A stretch of 64,000 nt of DNA from Adineta ricciae (GCA_905250025.1 CAJNOJ010000247.1:89158-153157), one strand, 5' to 3'. Counted from the stretch's first letter, positions 35,288 through 48,850 are shown. The notes: a model not told the origin generated them from the sequence alone. Made by a program: numbers and translations.

Positions 35288-38200
35288 GAAAATATCAATG
35301 GCGATGAGAACACGCTTTCACCAATACCAAACCGAAGATCCAATTGATTTTTATAATTAAGAACCACTGCAAGATCTGCATAGCCATCATTGTTAAAATC
35401 CACAGCAACTAATGAATTGGGCGCACTATACGCTCCGGTTGAATATGCGGTGTGTTGCGCAAAAGTGCCATTCTTCTGAATAAAAAGATTCACGATATTA
35501 GAATCCTTTATTGCAATGGCTAAATCCGGTTGATTATCACTGTTAAAATCAGCTACAGCGAGTGACTTGTCGCTACTATAGGCGTTTGCCATTGTAATTG
35601 TCTGTAGTCGAAAATATCCGTAGCCATTGTTAATCAAGATGTGCAGACGATTGTCGAACTCGCCAACGATGACGAGATCAAGATAATTATCGTTATTCAA
35701 ATCAGCGACTACAAATGAGTCTTCATACGATACATCGTTAGAATAGAGGAATGATACATCGCTGAAAAATCCATTACCAAAACCAGACAATATACCCAGA
35801 AAGTCCCCATTGACAACAATGTCTAAATAAGTATCGCCATTGAAGTCAGCAACTACAATTGAGGTTGGTTCAGAGATGGATGCAACTGAAATTGTCTGTT
35901 GTATCTGAAATATTCCCTCACCATTGCCAATCAAAATGATGATTGTACTAAAAGAACGAACGGCAACAGCGAGATCTATTCGGTAATCGCTGTTAAAATC
36001 TCCAGAAGCAATAGAAACAATGTAATCACTTGTGTTGATAATATGTATCGATGATATTGAAAATGTTTCATCATTGTTATTCAGAAATACGCTGAGATTA
36101 CCCGAATAAGCATCAACAAGAGCAATATCTAGATAACTATCACCATTAAAATCTCCCGTAGTAATAGCATTGTGCGTTGAATTCGAGTTGGATGTGTACA
36201 GAGTTGATTGTTGAAATGTTAATTTGCAGGATGATTCTAACAAGAATGTAGAGTGAGGTCATGAGAATGCTGATGCCGTATCACACTAACCTGTTGAAGA
36301 TATTGTCGTCATCAATACTGTCGTACTGGTCGTTGTCTCAATAGTTGTCAGTAAAACTTAAGTACAAATACAAATATTCAGAATATTGTAAATGAATTCG
36401 AGAGGACATGATTGAATACCTGACGGTGTTGTGTGAAGCGTATTTATACGTTCATTCAAATAGATAGAAACAATTACCAGTGCTGCTATTGAACCCATGA
36501 ACAGAATTAATCCAAGAATGATATAACGACACATGGTCGATGTGAATTGTCGCCTACAAGCAAACATCATTGAAATATATGAGAAATATAAATAGACTGT
36601 ACGGTGATGTTGAAGTTGAAGAAACTCCGCTTAGATCGAGATTGTGTATATGGTTTTCTCCCAATGTCAATTGAGGGATCACATGGACAGTGTTTTTCTG
36701 TTTTCGAGAATATCTATAGAGTTGATTGGAGAGAATGATCATTTTTGGACATAACCATTGTAAAGTCAGTGTTAAACCACCGATATAGCCGATTAAAACA
36801 GTGACAGTATAAAGCCAGTCGAATCTCTGTTGATATGTATATGAACAAGAACTAGGTGAACATTGTTGAAAATATATAGAGTAGTTTATGGATGTTATCC
36901 ACTTCTCTATGAAGACATTTGTGATTAAATCTAGAATAGATGAATCCATTGAATATTGGCTATTGTTTGTGGAGAGGATTGAGATTTCAATCGTGTTATC
37001 GCTATTATTCGTATACTGCAGAATAAGATCCAGACATGATGAATTATAGAAGCATTCCAGTGTTGACGACAGAAACGCTTCACTAGGTGTACAGCCCATT
37101 TTCAAACCTTTGATTGGTACGATTTTCAATGAGTCTGGTGCAACGAATCCAGCTTGAACAGTACAATTCATACTCAATGCACAGGAACATTCATCAGCAT
37201 AGACTATTGATTGAGTAATGGCTGCAGAATAAGATTCATTCACCCAAGGATCAATATACTCAAAATTTGTTCCATAAGATGATATAATAGCATTGCCGTA
37301 ATTGACAGCCCGAAGAAGGGATAGACGAGTTACAAAAGAATTGGGAGCGTTTAATTGACTACTATTGACAAGCGTATGGATGGATGTGTTAAGTGTACTT
37401 GCTGGTACGAGTTGATCGGTTAGAAAAAATGATTCAAGAAACTGAGTGATATAGCTATTCACGGATTGCATTGCCTCAGAACACAATCCTGATAGAAGTT
37501 GCAAATGGGAGGATAGAAAACGACGATAATCGCGAGTGTCATAGATAAATAAATCTGGAGCCAAACTTGACGTAATGTTCATGTACCATTCCTCGGAAAC
37601 GAAGAGGCTTGAGCATATCTAAAACAGATACATTACGTGGTATAAACTAAAATGATAATCATCTAGTCTCTTACTGGATGAAAAATAGGTTGAATTTGAA
37701 CGAAGTTATTGTATTTCGATGAGACTGACGAGCAACGACATTGCAAAGTATCACCGTGTTCGAGTAGAAGACTTTTGTAGGCATCGATATCTGGTCTATC
37801 AATTGTTACTTTTATTGTTCGTAATTGGAGAACGTAGTAAAATGCCAAGACACCAGAAGTGACGATCAGCAGAACGATGTAAAGTCTCGTTGATAATTGC
37901 CCAAAATACCTCGCTTTTCTGTCAGTGATACGTCCACCAAAAATTCGTCTTGGGAAAATATTTAGATTTATCAACGTAGATCCCATCAGTCTAACTAGTC
38001 TAGTTGTGATCGTTTTCACCCGACTGAACAGTTTCGGTGAATCTATATGAAGGGAAAAGCCAACGGTTCATCTGTTATGGCGAATATGGATATGCAAACA
38101 TTGATTACCTCGAGATGTTAGCTGTCTTTGTGACGTGTTTGATGGTTGTTTGTTCTTCCACAAATTGATGATCAACCTGATTAGTAGCGGTGTAGCTAAT

Positions 38201-41149
38201 CGTAGAATAACAATAACACCGCCGATTGTTGCTATCACTCTTATCATTATGTCGATTAAGCTACTCGTACGCACTTCTTGAGAGTAAATGCATCTGCTCG
38301 GTGCACATTCCTGATAATAATCTTCGAATGAAAATGTTGGGTTCCACTCTTCGATCATTAACTCTTTGATTATCAGTGAAAGTAAGGTGTTGGGTGGAAA
38401 TCGGCTGGATGTTGAATTATATACAAGAAGACTAGCATCGATATACCGAAGATCTAGATCAATGACGTCCACTGTGGCGTTTATGTACTTGTACAGAATA
38501 GACACGCACGAATCAGAATAGTAACATTCTAGCGTTGACAGCAATACAGAATTCAAAGTAAAGCAACTATTGATCATTCCTACAACTTCAGAAAAGCCCG
38601 GAACCTTGTATAGAGTAGTTGTATTTATAGGATCACGAACTGGAGTTTGGCAGCGAGGATCTGTAGCGCAGATACATACTACTTGCTGCGTTTCGGTGTT
38701 CATTGGACCAGTAAAGTTGAATCCAAGCTAAATCAAAGATATTTAATTCAACCATAACTCTCATCATGCCACTATACCTTGGAAATTTCTCTGTGATTGC
38801 TTTCATCGTGCGTTGCCAAACCGACTAGATTAGCATTGTTACCCATTGTGTAAGGTTGATCAGCTTGTGTGAACAGTTGAATAGTCTTGAGAAGAAGATA
38901 AAAATCAGCACCGAACGACTGAGTGTACTCGTGCACAGTTATATCTAATTGAATATTGAAAATATCTTCACTGGTGACATTCAGTGTGACGAAGGTTTGA
39001 ATACCAAATCGATGAACGGCATCTGTGATAGTTTTGTTTGCCAGTTGGCATAAAATTGACAGCAAACGGAAATGTTGACTTGTGAAACCATTCCAAGCGA
39101 AGAAACGGTATCCAAAATAGAGTACATTAGTCACCTATGAAAGTAATGAAATCCACGTCTCACTAACAAAATCGCTTGTACACAACGAATGAAGTCTTGG
39201 CGCCCAAGCGACGAATGTTTGATATGGTACAGCAGTGTTTGAACAAGAGCATTTTAGAGAATTGGAATGTGATTGTTGTAGTCGCCTGTATTCTCTCAAC
39301 AAAGGTTTCAGTACAGGTATATCAACCATCTGCACATCGATAGATGTGTGTACTAGAAGCACACACACGGCACCTTGAATGAGATTTAAGTGATATAACT
39401 ATGAGTAAAACCAACAAGATATAGATAATCATACTCGCAAGTAAAATCAAGTAAATCCGCGTGATCACGCGTTGTAATTTGACATCTTCTTCGGTTCGTC
39501 TATTGATTGATTTAAACAAGTTGAGTCGTCCTAACTTGCCCATGCATTTCTTTATAGCCATCAATTGATTTTCTAGAAATAGAGTTCGTTTGAATTTAGA
39601 GTATATTCTTTTTTTATATAGTTTTCGAGTATTACTTAGATTGCGATTGTGATTGGTCGAACTGCGCTTGAGCTTTAGCAAAAGAAAAACTAAGTAAGGT
39701 GTGATTGAGCGAAGCAGAATGGTGACACCTCCATAGAGGGCAAGTAAGAGAACACCAGCGTATAAAACATTCATGTGGCTGATAATTGTATACGTACATG
39801 TTTTTGGAGCGCATGAAGTAAAGTATACAGTATAGTTGATCACAGACGACCAATTTGCTACGAATAATTCAGATAAAATATCTCCGACAGGTATCTGTTT
39901 CCGATTTGAAGATGGCAGACCATCAGACCAAGAAATATTCGTCTAAATCATGACAAGAATTGATTTTTGAAACAATTATTCAAAGATTCATACCTGGTTA
40001 AGATTTGGAAAATAACTGGAAAAGTTTTTCAGACAGCTGACACTGTATAAGCAGTCAAGTGTACTGACAAGTAAACCATCAAGTGGAGTACATCCAGCAA
40101 AGAATCCATCTACTGTTGCATTAGTACTTGGACTGAAAGAGGGTGGATTGATTGGCCATGTCGAATGTTCTATCGCACTCTCATACTGTGGTAGTGAATA
40201 AATACCGGCGGGTACTGTTGATTTTACTAGATCACACGTTTGACCGATACTATTGGCTGTGCGACTGCTATTTTCGTTGAATGCATGGGTAGATGATGGT
40301 ATTATGCGAAAAACTTGCCCATTAATTTTATTCACTGCAATATAGGCATTTGTATTAAGAGCAGAAACGAGAAAGTTTGAGTGTGTTGTTATTTGTAAGA
40401 GACTAACGATAATACCATTTTGAAGGAAAATACTGTTTTTAATTAGATCAATAGTGGCCACTATTTGAGACTGAACTTGGTCTTCAGGAAACAGTTCAGA
40501 AGTCACAAATTGTTCATTTTCCACGTCAACGAGAGATTGAAAAACTGTTTCTTGAGAGATGGAACAAAATGCAGCGAGAAGTTCAAACTACAATAGAAAT
40601 TTACGCTCATTTATTCTCAAGTGCATTGCCTTACTTGAGATTTCGCAGTTGTTCGAAAATCCATCACTAGCAATGAGCTGGCATAGGACAAATAAAGTGC
40701 TTGAATCCACTCTTTGCTCACATAAGTACTTGAACACACCGGGTGAAAGGAGATCATGTGTGATACAATTTTTCCATACGGCACAGCAATAGTTGAACAT
40801 GGGCATGACAGTGTATCGGCATGATCGCGATAGAGCTCATTAAAAAGTACTGGTGTTATGTCTGAAACGCTGATCGATTGATTTTGTGGACTAACGACGG
40901 CAACAAACGTTAGGATGTACAGGGTGACTAAACTTTCATATACAAACAAATCATTTTATGAATGCTAAAGTTACTGATAAGAAGAGGGATATATAATCGA
41001 GTAGAATATAGTTGATGTTTCAGAGTAACTGCAGGATCGACTGGTTCGTCACTGTCATCATTATCATTATAATCATCTTCGTCAGGTAAGAAGACATTGT
41101 AACCATAGATATGCTCAAGTAACCAAATGAATAAATTCTTGATATTCAT
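35288..41149 (-). pseudogene. Large three-module membrane protein with FG-GAP propeller, copy B, disrupted
   Basis: Same ten-exon structure as copy A: 41149-40975, 40927-40635, 40587-39994, 39942-38778, 38727-38109, 38042-37675, 37618-36603, 36553-36420, 36356-36291, 36236-35288; the 3' end is at 9148-9456. Splice sites and exon lengths match A except exon 9 (3 bp shorter, in frame) and exon 4 (1 bp longer). Exon 4 has a TAG at 39135-39137, where A has Tyr (LLSYTTN). It also has a one-base insertion near 39386-39390 (ACTTAAATC against ACTGTATC in A), which shifts the frame after VISL. Both fall between TM3 and the second ectodomain. Everything downstream is intact, so loss looks recent. Sequencing error at two sites is less likely but not excluded. 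Confidence 0.75.
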
Positions 41150-42072
41150 TTCGAAAAACTTGTAGAAAATCGTAGTAGCGATCACGAATTCTTCCCAAAA
41201 TGGTTATGATAAAAATGACTTTGCATCCAAACAAAAATGTCTAAATCGTTTCGTTGCCTCTTCGTATATACGCAGGGAAGAAACTGCTGAGTGACAAATA
41301 AAAAGTCAGGGAGTAGTCAGCATCTTATACAATGTGCATTTGACGAGTTCTATAAGTGAAACTCATGACAATCAAACCTTGAAAATAGTGAGTATGTGAT
41401 ATGAAACGTATATAAGATCTCGTTTCCTAGATTTGTTTGCCTGTTGGAGAGAGGAAGAAGTCTAACCGTTAATTTAAGAAAACTTATTATTTCAATTTGC
41501 ACTCATCTGTTGGAGAGGGAAATTTTGAAAAACAATGATTTCGCAAGAATTGAATCACTTTAATACAGCGTTCCAGTGAGGAAAGTAATACGTCATCTTA
41601 CACTCTGTGACATCAAAATTTCTGTTTTCGACTCGATTCTATTCATTTTTCATCAAAAATTTAACGAAAGTCTTGATCATGATTGTTTGTAACTTGCAAT
41701 TTTGATAAAATCTCAAAAAGTCATTGACAAGCTTTCTTCATAAACAGTAGTTAGACAATTACTAATTGTCTTGACGTGTTGTCATGAAATTCGTGGTAAA
41801 ATAAGGTAGGAAATGAATTTTGTTAAACAATTTTTGTTGCTAAATAACCGTCCTATGATAGTTGAAAACAAATTTGAATAGATTAGAAAGTATTCATTTG
41901 CTATCATGGACTAGGATTTCGTTAATGAACTGCCAGAAATGGTTTTTTTATATTCAAAATATTTCTTTTTCATTCTTTAACATTACATGATCCGAAAAAG
42001 AATCGTTTGGAGAGGTTTTATTATTTGAATAAAATAAAAACACAAAACGAGCTCTGAAACAGCACTCTAAAG
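41150..42072. other. Upstream region of membrane/propeller gene, copy B
   Basis: Collinear with 29632-30551; no gene is recognised. Confidence 0.55.
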
Positions 42073-43895
42073 TCAAATGTTGCCTGCAGCGAGTTTCTGC
42101 AAAAACTCTGGATTGAGACCGATAAGTCCACAATCATATAGATCACGAGAAATGCCATTGCAATTTGTAGTATCGAAACCCTGATCTGAGCCTAAACACT
42201 CAGGACCATAGTGGCCGTCGCAACCGGTACTACATATGTGATATTCTTTGTGAAAGGAGCAGTAATTGCCCGTTGTTGATCGGATTTGTATATCTTCTGA
42301 TTTAACAGAGTACACTACAATGTAAACCGGTTGCGCAACCACATTGTTGTAAGATAAGATATATTCGACCGGACTGATATAATAATCGCGACTAAAATTG
42401 GCAGTGTCATGTTTAAACATGGTCAACAACGTAGGAATAGATGCGATAGAACTACTACCCAGCCGAAATCGTTTGTATTTTTCTTTGCTGAAGGCAATCC
42501 CACGATTTAGCTGACCATTATTGTACATCTTACAGTAGTTCCATTGTACATTTGAGATTGTGAACTTCCATTATAAGTGTGGCAAGCAAAGCTTCGAGGG
42601 GCCAAATAAGTTGCCTCTCCCCAACATCGATAAGAATAGGTATCCCTACGTACCGAGTCCTTTCGAAATCCGTGCAAAATAATTTGACAGAGACTTGCAT
42701 TGACCATTTCGACAATTGGATGAAGTTCCATGCCATCCAATACATTCTTGCGTCGCATATTTCGGATTTGACCGAACGAATTGTTGGTATCTTGATTCTA
42801 AGGATGCATGGTGGATTTTATAAATTTCTTATACTCGTACTTTTTGTCGATACTCGTTTGGCCAACCGTTTATAACCTCTCTTTCTACCGTTCCAAATTC
42901 TAGAGTTGTTCTTGACAGCAGTTGTGTCAATAGAGTATCTTAAATGAAATATTTAACGATTAAAAAATAAGATCTTTAAAGAATATCGTGACCGCACTCA
43001 AGCTGCTTGAACAAAATGACTGTTCAGCTAGAAGATGTTTTAATTCAGCAAATGTTGGTCGGTCTTTTGGCGCTTTAGCCCACATTTTACAAACAACTGA
43101 CCAGCAATCATCACTGCAGTTAGATGGCTTTGGTAATAGTTCGCCATTTAGAACACGTCGAACAACTTCATCATCATTACTTATTTTCGACCAGGGGATT
43201 ATACCTCGATTATAAGCTTCCCACATCAAGATTCCCATTGAATAAACATCCGATTTCTCTGTGTAATCATCAGATGTCATATGTTTTGAAAGTATTTCTG
43301 GTGCAACACAACGTACAGGAATAATATTGAGAGTCGTTTTGAACTATGTCGACTTAATTCGAAATCGGTTACCTTGACTACAATATTCTTTAGATTGTTT
43401 TCATCAAAGCAAAAAAACCAAGATATTCCGATAGGCTAAATCCGCATGAACAACATTGTTAAAAGCAAGAAAAATCATCGCATCGACTATTTGTAAGAAT
43501 ATTTCGATGAGAATCTTTTCCTTCGGTGATTCGAGTTGATCCTGCAGAAAATCGAACAGACTTCCTAACGGTGCATGTTCTTGTAAGAGCATAATCGAAT
43601 TGTTTTCATAGACAAGACCGTATGTTCTAACAATGTGTGGATGTCGACTCAGATCTTCGTTTAACGTCAACATTAAGAGTATACTGTTACGTTTTGCTTT
43701 CATTGAATTTTCGAATTGATCGATCACTGTTTTCATCGCATAATTTGGATAGAAGCGTTCTAATGGTAACGGTTGATCAGTGAGTGTACTTCGCCCATTC
43801 TTTTTAATCCATTCTACAATTGTTTCTCTCTCATAGGTGTGGCCATCTTCGGCTACAACGATATCCCGGAATAATTCTAGAGTAATTGGACACAA
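42073..43895 (-). pseudogene. U-box/tyrosine-kinase-like/PARP fusion, copy B, decayed
   Basis: 43895-43404 encodes a complete U-box ([37 protein letters not shown]), then runs straight into HPHIVRTYGLVYENN. The kinase N-lobe retained in part by copy A is therefore missing. The catalytic loop reads HADLAYRN (HRDLAARN type). A T-run shifts the frame at NILVF, VTDFELSR shows DFE for DFG, and a further shift precedes APEIL. The C-lobe is open to 42998. A 58-bp intron in the same phase as copy A leads to 42938-42073, the PARP domain. There a TAA replaces the Glu of RVEEIY, and a 23-bp insertion near 42630-42652 shifts the frame. The PARP tail (VVAQPVYIVVYSV, CSTGCDGHYG) is preserved here but not in A. 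Confidence 0.65.
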
Positions 43896-44836
43896 GAGTG
43901 AATCGTGACTGATGTTTGTTTTTAGTTTTTGTTCTTACGCGACTTCGATCATCGATAGAAAACAAAATGAAAACAACTAAATACATATGTCGACGACTTG
44001 AGCTGCAATTAGATGTAAAATAACACCAATCTGTGCCTTTCCCACTGATGTCGTATGTCGACAAATGAACAGAATCTCTACTGAGAAGTATGAGAGTATG
44101 GGTAAGCGTTTTCGAACTAGAAATCGATTCACACTAGTGAATCCTTCGACAGCTTAGATTTAGAGAAAAACGTCTCAATATCCATCGATATCACTAATCG
44201 ATTCTACTCTTCACTATTGAACACACAGGAAACATACAGCGCTATCATTTGCGTATTCTTAACAATCATTTCGATTTTTCCCTTACGCATATTTGTCATC
44301 GAAATAACTCGAGCAGAAATCATAAATACTGAATTGCTCTTCTCCACTTTCACGGAAAGCGATTTCTAGACGATATTAATAGTTATTAATAGGTGGTTAT
44401 TTCGCTGAAACCGCTCACATCAAATAAAGAATGGAAAAATTTTCATGTAATGGCTTCACCATGCGCATGTAAATAGAAAAGAGTCGTTAAGAGAAGACAC
44501 ATGAATCAAACCATCGAAAGTGTTATGTCAACAGGATTTTTCGTCGACGAAATCTTTTGATGACATGTCCATATAAAAGGATAAGAGAAGATGCTGATTA
44601 GAATATTGACAGCGTATTCGTTTTTGCGTCTTTTTTTCTGAGTAGCGACCTGTACAGTTTGCACTTGGAGTTTCATCCAGCAGAGTGCTACTTTCAGAAT
44701 AAAAAAAGTGCTTGATCATTGTTTCATTCTCTCTCTCTGTTTGATGAAGACATGTGACAACATTCTGTTCACAGCTTATAAAAGTAAACTTTAACTGATT
44801 TTTGCATTTAGAAAACGAAAGAAAAATACATATATC
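43896..44836. other. Divergent intergenic region before calpain, copy B
   Basis: Collinear with 32056-32998; TATAAAAG at 44777-44784. No gene is seen. Confidence 0.5.
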
Positions 44837-47086
44837 ATGGGTGTTACTGTTTCCAATGCTCGTCCTCACGAAGCTGGGTTCACTCGAATTAAAAACCAAT
44901 GGTTTTGTTCGAAATGCTCTTCACTAAATTCAATCGCAAATCATCCAACGTGCCAAGTATGTCACCAAAGTGAAACAACGAATGACTTCTCTTCGAAAAT
45001 TCGATTGAAACCATCTTGGTTGTGCAAGTTCTGTAAGCACAAGAATGGAATGGATCGTCATCAATGTAAGAACTGTGGTAAAGCAAGTACGAGACCACTG
45101 TCCGTGTCGATTCATTATCGTCAACAGCAAGACGAATTAAACGCAGCAAAAACTTTTCAAAAAATCGTTGCCTATTGTCAGCAGGTGAAATAAGAACAAA
45201 ATGCAGATCTGAAAGACCATTCTGTTTCCTTTCATTTTGTTTTTAGAACAATGTTCGCTTCACTGACGAAGAATTTTCACCTTCGAATCGATCACTGGGC
45301 CTCGAGATGACCCAAAGTGTCGCCAAATGGCTTCGAATAAATGACATAAGTCAGTCACGCACTGACACAAATTATTCGTGGCGAGTTTGTTCCTCTAATC
45401 CTCAAGCCGTTGATATCGAACAAGGTCAATTAGGTGATTGTTGGTTGTTAGCTGCATTGTCTTTAATAACAGAACGACCCGGAATGCTTCGACGCGTTCT
45501 TCTCACACAAACAATTAATCCACAAGGAACTTATCTGGTTCGCATTTGCCATAATGGCCTGTGGAAGAACATTCTGGTAGACGATTATTTTCCATGTACA
45601 GATCGAAATCGTTTGGCGTTTAGCAGAGCACGAAAGGGTCAATTGTTTGTTCCATTGATTGAAAAAGCTTGTGCGAAAGTGTTTGGTTCATATGAAAGTC
45701 TACGTCGTGGATCGACCGCTGAGGGTCTTCAGTTGTTAACCGGTGCACCATGTCATCAGATTGACTTGAACCCATATAAGAAGAAACCTGATCCAAGTCT
45801 CGTCTGGGATCAACTTCTTTCCGCTTGTCAATCAAAGTAAAGTATTTGCATGAAAATTTCAAAGAAGATTATTTTGTTTTTCTTTAGATTGTTAATTGGT
45901 GTTTCGACATGTCGAAACGACTTAAAAATTGAAGAATATCAAAGAATCGGAATCGAACCAAACCACGCATTTTCTCTCCTGTTAGCAACCAAAGTGTCCA
46001 ATTATCGTTATGTTCTTATTCGTGATCCGCATGGAAATACGAAATATTCAGACAACTCTATAGTCAACTCCCAACTACAAGCGATATATGAAACAAACCA
46101 CACGTTGGGTATTTTCTGGATTTCATTCGAGAAATTTCTTCATTATTTTGATTCGCTCACTATTTCAACATACCGTCCTGATTATTTCGACATTCGTGAG
46201 CCAGCCAAATTCACGCGTTCATCCACGGAACCAGTTTCTGCTTATTACTTTCAAGTCACTCAGTAAGACTAAAACAAAAACGGACTTTTTTTTTGCAAAC
46301 TGAATCTTCTCTGTAGAACTTCAAAGATCGATATCAGTTTGATTTATCACCGAGAAGATCGTCAGCAATCAGCTGATCATACACAGTCGTTTGTCTTGTG
46401 TGATGTTGAATATGAATCAAAACGGCTTGGTCGAAATAAAATTCTTCTCGAATCGCAGCGTGGTGGATTTTTACATTGGTCGGGAACATTAAAACCATCT
46501 GTCTATGTTTTAATTCCATTTTCCATCAGCTTCTGGCGGCATTCATCAGGTGATAATCAACGTCCAAATCGGAATTTCACTTTAGTCATTCATTCCAATA
46601 CTGAAATCAGTGGACATTTGGTTAAGGAGCCGGCAACATTCCTCGCGGACTGTTTAATTCGTGCAACAATGAATTTCTGTGGTCAACCAGAAAAGGTACA
46701 ATTTGTCTCTCAGTACTTTTTCAATTTTCTTCGTTTGTTTCTAGAAAGGGAATGCGGTTTTCTATGAGACATCACAGTCGATCAATACAACCCTTATCGT
46801 TGCAGAAAATCTCTCCACGGATGAGAATCTAAATGTGGTTATCGATATAAATCAAGCGAAAAATCTTCGTCATTCACGTTCGTGGTTTCTTACAAACGAT
46901 TATCTTCCTCCATCACATCGACAATTGCTTTGCATTATGGAATGGACAAATAAACAAGGAGAGACGAGTCAAATCAAATATACTCGTACACAAGGATTTA
47001 CGAGCGAATGCTACATGTCCAAACCTTTCGTGGACATTCAAAACAATGATTTACATTCACCTCGATCGTTTATTCTTTCGAAATAA
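44837..47086 (+). CDS. Calpain-15/SOL-type cysteine protease, copy B
   Basis: Exons 44837-45184, 45247-45836, 45888-46262, 46317-46695 and 46745-47086 are equal in length to copy A and give 677 residues. Two RanBP2 zinc fingers, GDCW (Cys181), NHAF (His339) and RDPHG (Asp359 for Asn) are all present. Scattered substitutions separate it from A, many silent or conservative (MVQ/MTQ, SDIS/NDIS, YHR.. and so on), with no frame change. Both alleles therefore appear to be kept functional as proteins, in contrast to the neighbouring kinase and membrane genes. The questin-oxidase-like gene follows 143 bp downstream on the same strand. Confidence 0.85.
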
Positions 47087-47155
47087 CTGTTTGATCCTAT
47101 TCGATTCAACTGTGCAATCCATTGTATAATTTCGTGTGCCTCTATAATGATATCT

Positions 47156-47161
47156 AATAAA
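47156..47161 (+). terminator. Poly(A) signal AATAAA for calpain B
   Basis: AATAAA 70 bp after the stop codon, present also at the equivalent place in C6 (about 49629). Confidence 0.4.
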
Positions 47162-47229
47162 TGATTCGTTGATTTCTGTATCTGTATCAAGAGAGACGAA
47201 AAATTCGCTTTTATCTTTTTTTCCTAGTC

Positions 47230-48480
47230 ATGTTATCCAAACTGTTCTTGAGAAATCCCCAAATTTATATATTACCAGGTGTTACTCCGAAAACCATCGA
47301 AACTTGTTCTCGTTTTCTGCAAGACAATCACGAAAAACATCATATTTTTTTCAATGAGGATGGCTTTCATAATCATACGACGCATCATCTCTTAGCCGCT
47401 CTAGGTCTTGGTGCTTCATGCGAAACACTCGAACGTATTTACGAACAAAAGAAGAAAATTCTACAGCCGATCCCTCCGCTTCACGATCGAAAAGATTTCG
47501 ATGCAAAGAAATGTTTAGGAGATGAAACTTATTATCCTGATTATGTCAAATTTTTTACCGAAAAATTGGAAAATGATAAATATCAAGGAAATATCCAAGC
47601 TTTGATCGAAGATTATTTCTTTAATGACGATTACTTAACTTTAGCATTGGGTGGTGCCTATCATTCACTCATTCACCTTGGATATGCATTGGAGTTTCAA
47701 TCGAAGTTAATGGCCATTGAAGGATTAGCTATGGCAGCCGTTGATAGTGTCGGTGTTCAAGGTGTTTTAAAATACATGGACTATGGTCACACTCCAGCAA
47801 ATCCTAAAACAGCATTGGAAATTGTTGAATTAATTACTAAAGATCAACGATTTGATGATAAGCTTTCTTATAACGATAAGGGAGTTAAACTTTCGAAACT
47901 TCTAGAACGTAATGCTGGCCCATTAGTTGCTGAATATGCACAGATGTGGAAATGTGATGTGGACGATCTTCGACGCGCTGATATTTTAGTCATGGCTGCT
48001 GCTATACGAGAAAAGAAAGAAGTCCATTTGGATTTTTTTCTTATGCATGCAACAACAAGTTCATTATTTTTAAACATATTCGTTCACGCATTTCAAAATC
48101 CGGAAAATCAAACGAAATTCTTAAAAGCAAAATTTGCAGTTGATCTTCTTCAATTCGTTGCACGCGGACGGCCGAAACTAAATGTGAACTATTTACTTAA
48201 TGAACATCAAATTTCCAAAGAACATCAATATGCTGATGTATCGAATCCGTGGTTGCCTTTGATTAATAAGTGTTTGACACATCACGATGAACATGTACCG
48301 AAAACAATACGTGCTTTGGTTTATGCTGAAAAGTTCGATCAAGCACAAGGAAAAGATCAAATATCGTATTTGAAAATTGCACAAGTAGTCATGGACGCCT
48401 TGTTTCCAGAGAAGGACAAGGATTGGGTTCACGAAGGTATCGGCTGGGAAGAATTTTGGAGTAAAGTCAAAGATTTATAG
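47230..48480 (+). CDS. Questin-oxidase-like protein, copy B
   Basis: An intronless 416-residue frame. The start carries LPGVTPKTIET, and then FLQDNHEKHHIFFNEDGFHNHTTHHLLAALGLGAS, the conserved opening of the questin oxidase-like family (AflY type, formerly DUF4243), is recognisable in pieces. GGAYHSLIHLGYALE and the helical tail with EEFWSKVKDL fit its all-alpha fold. In fungi these enzymes carry out Baeyer-Villiger-type ring opening of anthraquinones; in an animal the substrate is unknown. The intronless structure and family distribution suggest horizontal acquisition. Both copies are intact with few differences, so it is under constraint. Confidence 0.75.
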   Translation: MLSKLFLRNPQIYILPGVTPKTIETCSRFLQDNHEKHHIFFNEDGFHNHTTHHLLAALGLGASCETLERIYEQKKKILQPIPPLHDRKDFDAKKCLGDETYYPDYVKFFTEKLENDKYQGNIQALIEDYFFNDDYLTLALGGAYHSLIHLGYALEFQSKLMAIEGLAMAAVDSVGVQGVLKYMDYGHTPANPKTALEIVELITKDQRFDDKLSYNDKGVKLSKLLERNAGPLVAEYAQMWKCDVDDLRRADILVMAAAIREKKEVHLDFFLMHATTSSLFLNIFVHAFQNPENQTKFLKAKFAVDLLQFVARGRPKLNVNYLLNEHQISKEHQYADVSNPWLPLINKCLTHHDEHVPKTIRALVYAEKFDQAQGKDQISYLKIAQVVMDALFPEKDKDWVHEGIGWEEFWSKVKDL

Positions 48481-48850
48481 AAGAGTGATTTTTTTTAAAA
48501 ATTTTTTATTCAAGCATATTAATAAAGCTGAAGTTAGTCGTTGACGAAACTGTTTTTGGTCATTAAATCAAATCTTGAGGATATGTCTCAAACATTGAAG
48601 TGGAGGATGTTTGCAAGAAACAAACTGTAGAAACGGTATGAAATGGGCAATACAATTTATAATCAATGCCAGCTAAAAGCATTCTGAGTACACATACTTC
48701 ATGCAAAAAGGGCTTATTTCAAATAAACTTTTCGTATCTCTGATAAGATTATCTTAAGTGGGAATGACGACGATCCCCTAACGATCGTTATAAGCGATGA
48801 AGTTTTATGAGTATTGCTTTCAAAAACTGTAATTCATCCGTAGAAGCGAA
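48481..48850. other. Spacer with poly(A) signal
   Basis: AATAAA at 48521-48526 is 40 bp after the questin-oxidase-like stop and conserved at 50996-51001. Otherwise no gene is seen. Confidence 0.5.

Noticed and set aside
35257..35290. Propeller frame extended into 35257-35286
   Set aside because: Those bases are the 3' flank of calpain A; the real continuation is at 9148-9274.
23708..47086. True tandem duplication of an 11-kb segment
   Set aside because: Exact overlaps of C4 with C6 and of C1 with C5 show that the two segments are homologues placed end to end by the assembly.
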